DNA of 64,000 bases from Ardenticatenales bacterium (GCA_020634575.1 JACKBM010000009.1:79133-143132), one strand, 5' to 3'; positions 6,874 to 16,031 are shown, numbered from the stretch's first letter. Numbers and translations: made by a program. Notes: generated by a model from the letters alone, not told the origin.

Positions 6874-9132
6874 ATGATTGTAGAACCAGCACCGGCCGGT
6901 CTTGATGAGCTGTTAACCAACCTGCCCATCAGCCTGTCCGGTGAGGAAAAAGCCGCGGTTCAACAAGCGTACGAATACGCCTGCCAGGCCCATGGTGACA
7001 CACCCTATGTCACCGGCGAGAGCTATCTCCGCCATGGTCTTGCCGTCGCCCGTATCATCGGCGAACTCGGCCTCGATGGCTACACCATTGGCGCCGCCCT
7101 GGTTCATGACATTCTCCAACCTCATACCAACGTTAGCCTGCCCGATGTGGCCAAGGCGCTACACCCCAATATCACCCGCCTCGTTCACGCCCTGAACGAA
7201 ATCATCGAATACGCCAACCGCGATATTTACCGGCGCCATCTGGACAACGACGACGAGGCCTTGCTGGAAACTATCCGCCGGGCCCTCCTCATCATCGTCC
7301 GCAAAGATGTCAACGTGATTCTGATCCGGATGGCCGACTATGTCCACGATTTGCGGCTGGCGGAAAAGCTCTCCGAACAAGAGCGGATGCGGCTGGCCTA
7401 CGAGGCGATGAATGTGTATGGCCCCCTGGCCAACCGGCTCGGTGTCTGGCAGCTAAAATGGGAGCTGGAAGATCTTGCCTTCCGCTATCTGAACCCGGAA
7501 GATTACCGCAACATCGCCCGCAAATTGTCCGAGCGGCGCACCGAACGAGACAAACGGGTCGCCCGGGCCCAGCGTCAGCTCGCCGAGGCCCTGGCCGAGT
7601 TTGGCATCAAGGCCCACGTGAGTGGTCGCTCCAAACACATTTACTCTATCTACCGCAAAATGCAGCGCAAACGGCTGGGTTTTGAGGACATCCACGACAA
7701 ATACGCCATCCGCGTCGTCATCGAATCCGGGCTGCTCGGTCAGGAAGCCAATAATCTCAGCAAAAGCGAGCGCCGCCAGCGAGAAATCGCCGCCAAAAGT
7801 CTCTGCTACCAGGCCCTCGGCGTCGTCCATGAGCTCTGGACCCATATCCCGCAGGAGTTTGACGACTACATCGCCAACCCGAAGGCGAATGGCTACCAGT
7901 CGCTGCACACCGCCGTCAACGATAAGACGGGTCAGACACTGGAAGTGCAGATTCGCACCGACGTCATGCATCAGAGCGCCGAGCGCGGCGTCGCCGCCCA
8001 CTGGTCTTACAAGGAAGGCGGCTACCGGCCCAGCTCCCAGGTCAACAAATATATCCAGAACCTGCGTCAGCTCCTGAATGTCGATGGCGACACCATGGAA
8101 CTGGTCGATGGCGAGCTGCTGCAAACAGAGCTGCTCGCTGAGCGAATCTACGTGTTCACGCCGCGCGGGGATATGTTTGATTTACCGGCCGGTTCCACCC
8201 CCATCGACTTCGCCTACGCCATCCACACCAAGGTCGGCCACCGCTGCCGCGGCGCCAAGGTCAACGGCCACATGGTCAGCCTCGACTACAAGCTGGAATC
8301 AGGCGACCGCGTCGAAATCCTGACGGCCAAAGCCGGCAAGGAAAAGCCCAGCCGGGATTGGATGAACCACAACCTCGGCTACACGGGCAACCCACGCACC
8401 CGTAGCAAGATCCGCGCCTGGTTCCGTAAACAGGAAAAAGAGAAAAACATCGAACTGGGCCGGGAAATGGTTGAAAGGGAATTGAAGCGGCTGGGTCTGG
8501 GGGACACCTTCACGGTTGAGGATATCGCCGGCGCCCTGGACTACAGCAAACCTGACGAATTCCTGGCCAGCATCGGCTTTGGCGACATTCAGAGCACCCA
8601 GATCTCCGGCGCTATCGCCAAATTACGGCTGCGGCTCCGGCCGGATGACGAGCTCCTCGACCTGTTCCAGGCGCCCAAGACCATGCCCAGCAAAGGGCTG
8701 ACCGTGCGGGGCGTCTCCGGCCTGCAAACCCGGCTGGCCGGTTGCTGCACCCCCATCCCGCCCGAACCCATCATTGGTTACATCACCCGCAACCAGGGCG
8801 TCACCATCCACAGCAAAGATTGCAAAACCATGCTGGCCATCGAGGAGCGAGAGCGCCTCATCGAAGTGGAATGGGGCGTCGAAGAATCCACTCACCCCGT
8901 CCCCATCGTCATCGAAGCATTCCGCCGGCCGGACTTGCCGGAAAACATCACCAAAGTCCTGCGCGGCCGCAACATCAACGTCAGCAAGACCAAAACGACC
9001 ATCAGCAACAACATCCTCAAGGTCATGCTCATCGTCCACGTCCCCGACGTCGAACAACTCAAATGGGTCCTCAGCAAAATCGGGGAAATCCCCAACGTTC
9101 TGGATGTCCGGCGGCAGAAATGGAGTGATTAG
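6874..9132 (+). CDS. relA: RelA/SpoT homologue; predicted (p)ppGpp synthetase with degenerate hydrolase
   Basis: Start taken at 6874 because GGAG (6865-6868) lies correctly spaced before it, while the upstream ATG is inside a terminator. Order (752 aa): HD domain (about 25-190), RelA synthetase (about 235-350) with GRSKHIYSIYRKM and LEVQIRT, TGS (about 425-490), CC/zinc-finger region (AGCCTPIPPEPIIGYI) and C-terminal ACT. The HD pair is present (VHD, residues 77-79), but the usual HDxxED reads HDILQP, the RxSGEPY arginine is replaced (YVTGESY), and the DRLHN motif reads DYVHD. The synthetase carries EFDD (328-331), the acidic EXDD form typical of monofunctional RelA rather than RXKD. Synthesis only is therefore predicted. 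Confidence 0.93.
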   Translation: MIVEPAPAGLDELLTNLPISLSGEEKAAVQQAYEYACQAHGDTPYVTGESYLRHGLAVARIIGELGLDGYTIGAALVHDILQPHTNVSLPDVAKALHPNITRLVHALNEIIEYANRDIYRRHLDNDDEALLETIRRALLIIVRKDVNVILIRMADYVHDLRLAEKLSEQERMRLAYEAMNVYGPLANRLGVWQLKWELEDLAFRYLNPEDYRNIARKLSERRTERDKRVARAQRQLAEALAEFGIKAHVSGRSKHIYSIYRKMQRKRLGFEDIHDKYAIRVVIESGLLGQEANNLSKSERRQREIAAKSLCYQALGVVHELWTHIPQEFDDYIANPKANGYQSLHTAVNDKTGQTLEVQIRTDVMHQSAERGVAAHWSYKEGGYRPSSQVNKYIQNLRQLLNVDGDTMELVDGELLQTELLAERIYVFTPRGDMFDLPAGSTPIDFAYAIHTKVGHRCRGAKVNGHMVSLDYKLESGDRVEILTAKAGKEKPSRDWMNHNLGYTGNPRTRSKIRAWFRKQEKEKNIELGREMVERELKRLGLGDTFTVEDIAGALDYSKPDEFLASIGFGDIQSTQISGAIAKLRLRLRPDDELLDLFQAPKTMPSKGLTVRGVSGLQTRLAGCCTPIPPEPIIGYITRNQGVTIHSKDCKTMLAIEERERLIEVEWGVEESTHPVPIVIEAFRRPDLPENITKVLRGRNINVSKTKTTISNNILKVMLIVHVPDVEQLKWVLSKIGEIPNVLDVRRQKWSD

Positions 9133-9145
9133 GCAAATATTCTAG

Positions 9146-9335
9146 CGTTGGGGCGCAACCCGACAGGTAGGCATTCTCCTGTCGGGTTGCCGCCCCAACG
9201 TCGCGCCCACCGGGCGCGCCCCACGCAAGCCCGGCTACGTAGCCTACCATCGCGAAGAGGCGCGCCAGCGCGCCGCCGGGATGGGCGGCAACCCAACGGG
9301 AGAGCAGAATACCCGTCGGGTTGCGCCCATCCCGG
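9146..9335. repeat. Two related hairpin repeats downstream of the RSH gene
   Basis: Hairpin 1: 9146-9167 with 9178-9200 (one-base indel). Hairpin 2: 9276-9300 with 9312-9335 (one indel, one mismatch). Both share the core GGGCG(G)CAACCC(G/A)AC, so they are two copies of one repeat type rather than unrelated terminators. The 75 bp between them are rich in GCGCGCC words. Confidence 0.8.
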
Positions 9336-9543
9336 AAATTATCAATCAGCTCCACCCCCATCTCATCCAGCCGCATCACGCGCACGTCCGGCGCCTGACC
9401 CACCGCCAATACGGCCCCGGCCAGCTCAAAACGGAACGGCTGGCTCTCCTCAGGAAAGCCAACTCACCCCAAACGGACTCTTCATCCCGGCCAGTCAGCC
9501 GCAACTTGGCATCGTGCCAGCGGCACCACAAGACTAAAGGTTT
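9336..9543 (-). pseudogene. Possible decayed coding remnant
   Basis: On the minus strand the stretch reads as protein-like only if frames are switched: an upstream part (KPLVLWCRWHDAKLRLTG) and a downstream part (FELAGAVLAVGQAP followed by DVRVMRLDEMGVELIDNF) lie in different frames, and no single frame has a sensible start and stop. No family was recognised. It may be a broken small gene or chance coding-like composition. Confidence 0.25.
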
Positions 9544-9755
9544 CATAAACAGATCTTACCCCGCGCCCAGTTTTTGTGCTAAACTCAGCGCCTGGCGCCA
9601 ACAAGTCCTTCCGCGAACCTTTGCGAAGTTGGGCCCACTCATGACCTTGCTCGTGTCAAGCCTCTCGTAAATCCCAAACTTGTGCTGAGTCACGCGAAGT
9701 ATCGTCAATCGTAAATCCCTCTCACCCACACAAACAACCAGTCAAGGAGCATGCC
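9544..9755. other. Gene-free stretch before tldD
   Basis: No open frame of note and no strong hairpin. A TGCTAAACT word (about 9577) resembles the -10 region of recA, but no -35 was found. The last bases, CAAGGAGC, are the ribosome-binding site of tldD. Confidence 0.4.
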
Positions 9756-11171
9756 ATGATCTCCCAGGAACTTGTGCAGCGGGTTATTGCTGCCGGGTTG
9801 AAAAACGGCGGTGATTTCGCTGAATTGTATGTCGAGCGCCGCGACAATCTGTCGCTGGTGCTCGACGACGGCAAGCTGGAAGGGGCCACCCGCGGCAACG
9901 ATATCGGCGCCGGCGTCCGCGTCTTCTACGGCGACACCGCCGCCTACGCCTACACCGACGATTTGAGCCAATCCGCGTTGCTCGCCGCCGCTGAAGCTGC
10001 CGCGGCCGCCGCCCGTGGTAGCAACCAGCCCCGGGTGAGCATCGACCTCACTCGCCAGCACAGTGCGCTCGATCTCTCGATTAAGAAAGATTACGAGCAG
10101 ATGTCGACCACCGACAAAGCGGCTATCCTGCGGCGCATGGATGAGGCCGCCCGCGGCTACGATCCACGCATCATCCAGGTGCAATGCCGCTACACCGAAA
10201 CCCAGCGCAAGGTCTGGATCTACAATTCCGACGGGCTCTGGGTCGAAGATGACCGCAACATGCTGGAGCTGATGGCCGCCATCACCGCCCAGCAAGGCGA
10301 CCGCCGCCAATCGATGACTGCCGCCGTGGGTGGCCAGGTCGGCTTGGAGCTGTTTGATGACCGGGATCCGGTCGCCGCCGTGCTGCAATCTTCTGAAAGC
10401 GCGGTGCGGATGCTGGATGCGCGGCCGGCACCGGCCGGTGAGATGACCGTCGTCATCAACAACGGCTGGGGCGGCGTCCTCTTCCACGAAGCGTGCGGCC
10501 ATTGCCTGGAAGCTGACTTCCTCACCAAAGGCGCCTCCGCCTACGGCGACATGATCGGCGAACGGGTTGGCCCCGAGTTTCTCCAGGCGATCGACGATGG
10601 TTCCATCCCCGGCCGGCGTGGCTCCATGCGTTTTGACGACGAAGGCACGCCCACGCAAAAGACAGTCCTTATCGAAGACGGCATCCTCAAAGATTTTATG
10701 TGGGATCTGACCGAAGCCCGCCGCCAGGGTCGCGCCTCCACCGGCAACGGCCGGCGCCAATCCTTCCGCCACATGCCGATGCCGCGCATGACCAACACCT
10801 ACATCGGCGCCGGCCCCCATGACCCGGAGGAGATCATCCGCTCGGTCAAGAAAGGGCTGTATTGCAAGAGCATGGGCGGCGGCCAGGTGGAAATCGGCCG
10901 GGGCGACTACGTCTTCACCGTCACCGAGGGTTACCTGATCGAGGACGGCAAGCTGACCGCGCCCGTCCAGGGCGCCACCCTGGTCGGCAACGGGCCAGAA
11001 TCGATGCGCCAGATCGATATGATCGGCACCGACCTGGCTCTGGACCCGGGCCGGGGTATGTGCGGCAAAGGACAGTGGGCTCGCGTCAGCGTCGGCCAAC
11101 CGACGGTGCGTATCCCCAAACTGACGGTCGGCGGCACGGACCGCGCCATTCAAGGGATGATGGAGGGCTAA
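9756..11171 (+). CDS. tldD: Metalloprotease TldD
   Basis: Catalytic subunit of the heterodimeric TldD/TldE protease, which digests unfolded peptides and processes some modified peptides. The zinc-binding HExxxH motif is seen as FHEACGHCLEADFL near residue 248, with a further family segment GRRGSMRFDDEGTPTQKTVLIEDG and the C-terminal GGGQVEIGRGDYVF. Length 471 aa matches the family. CAAGGAG precedes the ATG. The partner gene starts one base after its stop codon, giving a two-gene operon. Confidence 0.93.
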   Translation: MISQELVQRVIAAGLKNGGDFAELYVERRDNLSLVLDDGKLEGATRGNDIGAGVRVFYGDTAAYAYTDDLSQSALLAAAEAAAAAARGSNQPRVSIDLTRQHSALDLSIKKDYEQMSTTDKAAILRRMDEAARGYDPRIIQVQCRYTETQRKVWIYNSDGLWVEDDRNMLELMAAITAQQGDRRQSMTAAVGGQVGLELFDDRDPVAAVLQSSESAVRMLDARPAPAGEMTVVINNGWGGVLFHEACGHCLEADFLTKGASAYGDMIGERVGPEFLQAIDDGSIPGRRGSMRFDDEGTPTQKTVLIEDGILKDFMWDLTEARRQGRASTGNGRRQSFRHMPMPRMTNTYIGAGPHDPEEIIRSVKKGLYCKSMGGGQVEIGRGDYVFTVTEGYLIEDGKLTAPVQGATLVGNGPESMRQIDMIGTDLALDPGRGMCGKGQWARVSVGQPTVRIPKLTVGGTDRAIQGMMEG

Positions 11172-11172
11172 A

Positions 11173-12522
11173 ATGAACTACGAAGAAATCGCCAACGAGG
11201 TCATTCGCATTGCTACTGAGGCCGGCGCAGAGGCCGAAGCGTATCTGACCGACGGCACCCAGACCCAGATCACCGTCAGCCGCAACCAGGTGGAGAAGCT
11301 CTCCTATGCCGGCAGCAAAGGGTTGGGTGTTCGCATCATCCGTGACGGCCGCATGGGCTACGCCTTCACCTCGGACTTCTCCCCCGACAGCGTCCGGGCC
11401 ACAACCGAGGCCGCCCTTACCCTGGTGGACGCCGTCGATGCTGACGAATACCGCCAGTTCCCCGAGCCGCAGGCCATCCCAGACGAGGATCTGGCTATTT
11501 TTGACCCGGCGTCAACTGAGATCACGCCAGAAGAGAAGGTCAACATCGCCCTGGCCCTGGAAAAATCCGCCTATGCCGCCGACGAGCGGGTTAAGGTAGT
11601 CCTCGCGGCCAACTATGTCGACGGCCTGGGCACCGTTTATCTGCAGAATTCGCGGGGCTTTAAAGGCAGCTACAAGCAGAGTTTTGCCGCCATCTACACC
11701 ATGACCATGGCGATGGATGGTGAAGAACGGGCGATGGGCATGGCGATGGGCACCGGCCGGTCCGCCCGCGACCTCAAACCGGACGAAGTTGGCACCGAAG
11801 CTGGCCAGAAAGCAGCTCGCTTACTGGGGGGCCGTCCTGTGCCCACGCAAGAAGCGTCTGTCGTCTTCTCGCCGTTTGCCGCCGGCGGCATCATGCGCGC
11901 CATGTCCCAGGCGCTCAACGGCGAGGCGATGCAAAAAGGGCGCTCCTTTCTGCACGGCAAGATGGGGCAGGACGTCGCCAGCGACAATGTCTCCATCCTC
12001 GACAACGGCCGGCTGCCCGGCGGTTTTGCTACCCGTCCCTTTGACGATGAAGGCAATCCGACCAGCGCCACGCGCCTGATTGACGAAGGCGTCCTGCAGG
12101 CGCTCCTGTTCGACACCTACTCCGCTGCCCGCGAAGGGACCAGCAGCACCGGCAACGCCAACCGCGGCAGCCACCGCAGCGCCCCCGGCCTCTCAGCCAG
12201 CAACTTTTATCTACAGCCCGGCCATATGAGCGCCGACGAGGTGATTGGTTCAGTCGAAAAGGGGCTTTACGTGGTGAATGTGATGAACCAGGCGGCCATC
12301 AACCCGATCAGCGGTGACTATTCCGTTTCGGCGCAGGGCTTCTGGATTGAGGATGGCAAACAGACCTTCCCGGTCAACAATGTCACCATCGCCATCCCGC
12401 TGGACCAGATGCTCAACAACATCAGCGCCATCGGCGACGACCTACTCTTCCTACCCTTCGGCGGCGCGCTGGGCACACCTACCTTCCGCGTCGACGGCGT
12501 CATGATCGGCGGCACGTCTTAA
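11173..12522 (+). CDS. tldE: TldE/PmbA subunit of the TldD/E protease
   Basis: 449 aa, same fold as TldD but without the HExxxH motif, as expected for the partner that shapes the peptide tunnel. Family features seen: an N-terminal segment ITVSRNQVEKLSYAG, GLGVRIIRDGRMGYAFTSD, and C-terminal GDYSVSAQGFWIEDGK. The ATG follows the tldD stop by one base, with GGAGG inside the end of tldD, so the two are translationally linked. No peptide substrate gene (for example a RiPP precursor) is visible next to the pair, suggesting a housekeeping role. Confidence 0.92.
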   Translation: MNYEEIANEVIRIATEAGAEAEAYLTDGTQTQITVSRNQVEKLSYAGSKGLGVRIIRDGRMGYAFTSDFSPDSVRATTEAALTLVDAVDADEYRQFPEPQAIPDEDLAIFDPASTEITPEEKVNIALALEKSAYAADERVKVVLAANYVDGLGTVYLQNSRGFKGSYKQSFAAIYTMTMAMDGEERAMGMAMGTGRSARDLKPDEVGTEAGQKAARLLGGRPVPTQEASVVFSPFAAGGIMRAMSQALNGEAMQKGRSFLHGKMGQDVASDNVSILDNGRLPGGFATRPFDDEGNPTSATRLIDEGVLQALLFDTYSAAREGTSSTGNANRGSHRSAPGLSASNFYLQPGHMSADEVIGSVEKGLYVVNVMNQAAINPISGDYSVSAQGFWIEDGKQTFPVNNVTIAIPLDQMLNNISAIGDDLLFLPFGGALGTPTFRVDGVMIGGTS

Positions 12523-12529
12523 GAGAGTG

Positions 12530-12645
12530 GCCGCAGATTGCGCAGATTATGGGATTTATTTGTTCGCCATCAGGGCTTTTGTGAAACCCGAACGAGTCCT
12601 AACTTCGCGAACATAACAATCCCCAAAATCCGCGCAATCTGCGGC
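12530..12645. repeat. Imperfect inverted repeat between convergent genes
   Basis: Arms 12530-12556 and 12618-12645 pair over about 27 bp with few mismatches (core GCCGCAGATTGCGC). The right arm ends in seven A, giving a T-run on the minus strand after the hairpin. It can serve as terminator for the two convergent genes; the CCGCAGATT words resemble dispersed repeats seen in many large bacterial genomes. Confidence 0.7.
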
Positions 12646-12657
12646 AAAAAAACGCCA

Positions 12658-14304
12658 TTATCCGGTCAAAAGCTTGTCAGCCAGCTTTTCCCAGCGGAAG
12701 GGGTCGAGGCGTTCGGGTCGATCGAAGAAATATTCAGCGAGGTACGGCTCAATCTCGGTTTGCCAGATGCTCGGCAGTTGCGCCGCCAGCTCCGGCACCA
12801 GGAAGAAGGTGACGCCCAGGGCATAGCTCGGGTCATCAATCAGCTGGTTGAGCGCGCGCATCTGGCTGATCAGCGCCTCGATGGCCACGCCTTCGGCGTC
12901 AGCATGATATTGGCGCAGCAGCTCATAATTGGGCCGCATCTCCAGGAAGGCAAAACGGCGCCGCAGGGCAAAGTCAACCAGGGCAATGGAGCGATCGGCG
13001 GTGTTCATCGTGCCCAGGATGAAGACATTGCCGGGGATGGCAAATTGACCACCACCGGCCAGGGGAATGGCGGCCTCACGATACTCCAGCAGGTACATCA
13101 GCTCACCAAAAACACGCGCCAGCGGCGCCCGGTTCATCTCGTCGAGGATCAGGACCGCCGGCCCCTGACAGGCGGCTGCCCGCCGGCAAAAGGCCAGAAA
13201 ACGGCCTTCGACCAGCTCAAAACCGCCGCCTGGGACCGGCCGGATCCCCTGCATAAAATCCTCATAGGCATAAGTCGGGTGAAACTGCAGCAGTTCCACA
13301 AAACCATCGCCCGTGCCAACCAGATGCTCAGCCAGCAGCCGGGCAGCAAAGGTCTTACCAGTCCCGGGTGGCCCCTGCAGGATCGCCTGTTTCTTGCGAT
13401 GGATGGCGCTGAGCCAGCCCGCCAGGGCTGTGGCTGGCAAACAGAGTGTCTCGGCCAGTTCAGCCTGCGTGGGCGGCTGGCGCCGAGCCTGGTAGACCGG
13501 GGCGGGCTCGGCAATTATGGTCGTGGCGGCCAGTTCGGCAGGGCCGGCCAGCGCCTCGCCAAGCTCAGATTGCTCTTCATCCAGGTCACTATCCGGCACA
13601 TCCAGCTCGATCTGGCCACGCGGGGTTAACCGGCCGGTCTGCCCCTGCGCCTCCCGCGCCGCCACCCAGATGATGCTCTGCACATCGATCATGTCGCGCG
13701 CGCCATACGGCGCCAGGGCCGCCAGCAATTCCTGACACAGCGCCAGGATCGCCTCATAAGCCACGCCCGACGGGGAGCGGCCATAGAGCTCGCCCTGCCC
13801 GGCAAATTGCAGAAACCATTTGCTGATGGTCGGCTTGACGAACATCGCCGCGTCCGGATGCAGCAGGAACAGAAAATAGGTCACAAAGGGCCATTTCAGC
13901 GGCAAGCCGCGCGCCACGGCATATTCGCCAAAGCTCTGCACCCGCTCCGGCAGCGGCGCTTCGCCATGCCAGAGACGAGCCAGCTGCCGAGCCAATTCGG
14001 CCTTGTCTACGCCTGCCTGATACAAAATGTTGAGGTCGCTCTGGCGCGGCACCCGCAGCCAGAGCATATTGGTCTCGCGCCCCAGCCGTTCAACCCGGGC
14101 CAGCAGCTCATCATATTGCCACTGCCCCAACAGCTCCGCCACGGCATTGGCACCTAGAAGCTCCTGGGCCAGGGCAGCGGCTTCCTGTTTATAACTGAGT
14201 TCGTCAGCCACAAAGGGCGGGTGGGCAAAATCTGCCCAGCCGGGATAACGGAGCCGCACCAACGTGAGCAGATCTTCAATTTGCCAGGCTTGCCACATCG
14301 CCAT
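12658..14304 (-). CDS. McrB-type AAA+ NTPase (orphan)
   Basis: 548 aa. The N-terminal half (1-270) is an unrecognised helical region. The C-terminal half is an AAA_5/McrB-type motor: Walker A GPPGTGKTFAA, Walker B AVLILDEMNRA, and GTMNTADRSIALVDFALRRRF, in which NTAD is the GTP-recognition signature of McrB and RRR the sensor/arginine finger region. McrB normally pairs with the nuclease McrC in methyl-DNA restriction, yet no mcrC is adjacent. It could be a solitary McrB-like remodeller of unknown target or act with a distant partner. Its 5' end overlaps the longest reading of the next, divergent gene. Confidence 0.8.
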   Translation of the reverse strand: MAMWQAWQIEDLLTLVRLRYPGWADFAHPPFVADELSYKQEAAALAQELLGANAVAELLGQWQYDELLARVERLGRETNMLWLRVPRQSDLNILYQAGVDKAELARQLARLWHGEAPLPERVQSFGEYAVARGLPLKWPFVTYFLFLLHPDAAMFVKPTISKWFLQFAGQGELYGRSPSGVAYEAILALCQELLAALAPYGARDMIDVQSIIWVAAREAQGQTGRLTPRGQIELDVPDSDLDEEQSELGEALAGPAELAATTIIAEPAPVYQARRQPPTQAELAETLCLPATALAGWLSAIHRKKQAILQGPPGTGKTFAARLLAEHLVGTGDGFVELLQFHPTYAYEDFMQGIRPVPGGGFELVEGRFLAFCRRAAACQGPAVLILDEMNRAPLARVFGELMYLLEYREAAIPLAGGGQFAIPGNVFILGTMNTADRSIALVDFALRRRFAFLEMRPNYELLRQYHADAEGVAIEALISQMRALNQLIDDPSYALGVTFFLVPELAAQLPSIWQTEIEPYLAEYFFDRPERLDPFRWEKLADKLLTG

Positions 14305-14343
14305 TATTCACTCAACTTTTCGTCGGCAGCGCCCCTTTCTCGT

Positions 14344-14349
14344 TACAAT
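14344..14349 (+). promoter_or_regulatory. -10 box placed for a leaderless LysM-peptidase transcript
   Basis: TACAAT ends 8 nt before ATG 14357, the spacing expected if transcription begins at the start codon. No clear -35 and no ribosome-binding site are present. The same TACAAT-8-ATG layout occurs before murJ. Confidence 0.45.
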
Positions 14350-14356
14350 GGGGCGA

Positions 14357-15634
14357 ATGGTCACTATTGTAACAAGAATACGGCAACTGATCGCCCTGCT
14401 CCTGTTGCTCGGCGTCGGCCTGCTGGCCAGCCCGGCTCAGGCCCAGGACAGCAACCTGTTTAGCTATGAAGCCGGCTTCGGCGACACCTGGACGGCGCTC
14501 AGCCTGCGCTTTCAAGTGCCGCGGGAGACGTTGCTAACGCTCAATCCGCAGATGAACCAGGCCCAGCAGCCGGCGCCTGGCCAACGCCTCTTTCTGCCGG
14601 ATTTGCCGCTGCCGGAACGCACCGGCCGGTTCCAGCGCCTGCACACCGAAAGCTTGCTGGCGCTGGCCTTGCGCCAGGGGCTTTCCCCTTACCAGCTGGC
14701 CGCCGCCAACGCGCTGCCTGATCCGTACGTGGCCCCATTGAACCAGCCAATTCTCATTCCTGACGAAAGCACGATAGTGCGGGAGTTACCGGCCGGTTTT
14801 GCCTCCCTGCAACTCTCGCGCCTGCCGGCCCAACCGGGGCAGGCCATCGCCTGGCGCGGTGAGTTTGACGGGCCCGGCCCCATCAAAGCGGATTTGCGTG
14901 GCCTGCCGATCATAACGAGCGATTCTGTTGTCGAAGGGCGCCATTTTGCTGTTGGCGTCGTCGGGACGGGCGCCTTTTATCCGCCGGGACAGCCATCGCT
15001 AAACATCAGCGCCGCCGGTGAGCCACGCTGGAGCCAGCCGTGGCCCATCGTCACGGGTAGCTGGCAGTTCCAGTCACTCACGTTAACCGGCAGTGCGGCT
15101 AACATCGATTCTGCTTCGATTGCGGCTGAACGGGAACGGTTATACGCTATCTGGACTACCGTCACGCCAGCGGCCCAGTTCGCCGCCCCCATGCAGTATC
15201 CCATTAAAAGTTATCTGGAGTTCAGCTCGCTTTACGGCGTGCGCCGTTCCTATAATGGCGGCCCGTACAGCAGCTATCATGAAGGGGTTGACTTCTCTGC
15301 ATACGGCGGCACACCGGTGCTCGCGCCGGCCCGAGGTACAGTGATAGTAGCCGAGACGCTTTATGTGCGCGGCGGCACCGTCATCATTGACCACGGGTTG
15401 GGCATCTACACCGGGGTGTATCACATGAGCGCCATCACGGTGCAGCCTGGCCAGGTTGTCGAGCCTGGTGACCAGGTCGGCGCCGTGGGCACGACGGGGT
15501 TATCGACGGGCAATCATCTCCACTGGGATCTGCTGGTCAACGGCGTTTGGGTCGATGCGCTCTCCTGGTACAATGAGGATCTGAGCTGCTGGCTGCTGGC
15601 GGGGCTAGGGACGAGCTGCGCACCGGCCGGTTGA
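14357..15634 (+). CDS. Secreted LysM - M23 peptidase
   Basis: Start chosen at 14357 (MVTIVTRIRQ) because a normal signal peptide follows (LIALLLLLGVGLLASPAQAQ) and longer readings overlap the divergent gene. After the signal peptide come two LysM-like repeats (GDTWTALSLRFQVPRETLLTL; TESLLALALRQGLSPYQLAAA), a middle domain, and a C-terminal M23 domain with zinc ligands in YHEGVDFSAYGG and NHLHWDLLVNG. It should bind peptidoglycan and act as, or regulate, an endopeptidase outside the membrane. K+ channel and murJ genes follow on the same strand. Confidence 0.87.
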   Translation: MVTIVTRIRQLIALLLLLGVGLLASPAQAQDSNLFSYEAGFGDTWTALSLRFQVPRETLLTLNPQMNQAQQPAPGQRLFLPDLPLPERTGRFQRLHTESLLALALRQGLSPYQLAAANALPDPYVAPLNQPILIPDESTIVRELPAGFASLQLSRLPAQPGQAIAWRGEFDGPGPIKADLRGLPIITSDSVVEGRHFAVGVVGTGAFYPPGQPSLNISAAGEPRWSQPWPIVTGSWQFQSLTLTGSAANIDSASIAAERERLYAIWTTVTPAAQFAAPMQYPIKSYLEFSSLYGVRRSYNGGPYSSYHEGVDFSAYGGTPVLAPARGTVIVAETLYVRGGTVIIDHGLGIYTGVYHMSAITVQPGQVVEPGDQVGAVGTTGLSTGNHLHWDLLVNGVWVDALSWYNEDLSCWLLAGLGTSCAPAG

Positions 15635-15653
15635 CAACCACTCGAGGAACCCT

Positions 15654-16010
15654 ATGCCTGCCCTGCTCCTTGTCGCCATCCGCTTCTTCCGCGCCATTTA
15701 CAAAGGGCTGCAGCAGCCTGAGTTTCAGGCCCTGAGCCTGTCCGTTGTGACCATCCTGGTCGCCGGCGTCTGGTTTTATATGCGTTATGAAGGGTGGTCG
15801 TTGGTGGATGCGCTCTATTTTTGCGTGATTACACTAACCACTGTCGGTTATGGTGATTTCAGCCCGCAGACTCAGATCGGTAAAATTTTTACCGTCTTCT
15901 ACATTCTGTTGGGCCTGGGCCTGCTGGCCGCCTTCATCGGCGCCCTGGCCCAACATGCCACCCCTGGCGATGCCGCGAGCCGGCGTCAGCAAAATAATTC
16001 CGAAGAATAA
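15654..16010 (+). CDS. Two-TM potassium channel
   Basis: 118 aa with TM1 (about 25-45), a pore helix and the exact K+ selectivity filter TTVGYGD, then TM2 (about 80-103). There is no RCK/TrkA-N domain, so it is a minimal KcsA/Kv-pore type channel that would tetramerise. A GAGGAA ribosome-binding site lies before the ATG. Gating cannot be inferred. It sits between two envelope genes (M23 peptidase and MurJ). Confidence 0.88.
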   Translation: MPALLLVAIRFFRAIYKGLQQPEFQALSLSVVTILVAGVWFYMRYEGWSLVDALYFCVITLTTVGYGDFSPQTQIGKIFTVFYILLGLGLLAAFIGALAQHATPGDAASRRQQNNSEE

Positions 16011-16031
16011 TGGCCACTGCGCTGGCAATAG

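Noticed and set aside
9705..11153. 482-codon open frame antisense to tldD
   Set aside because: GC-rich codon-position mirror of a well-recognised gene; no ribosome-binding site and no family resemblance.
12538..13629. 363-codon plus-strand frame over the mcrB-like gene
   Set aside because: The minus strand carries all AAA+ motifs; the plus frame begins inside an inverted repeat and is Gln/Arg/Gly-rich without domain features.
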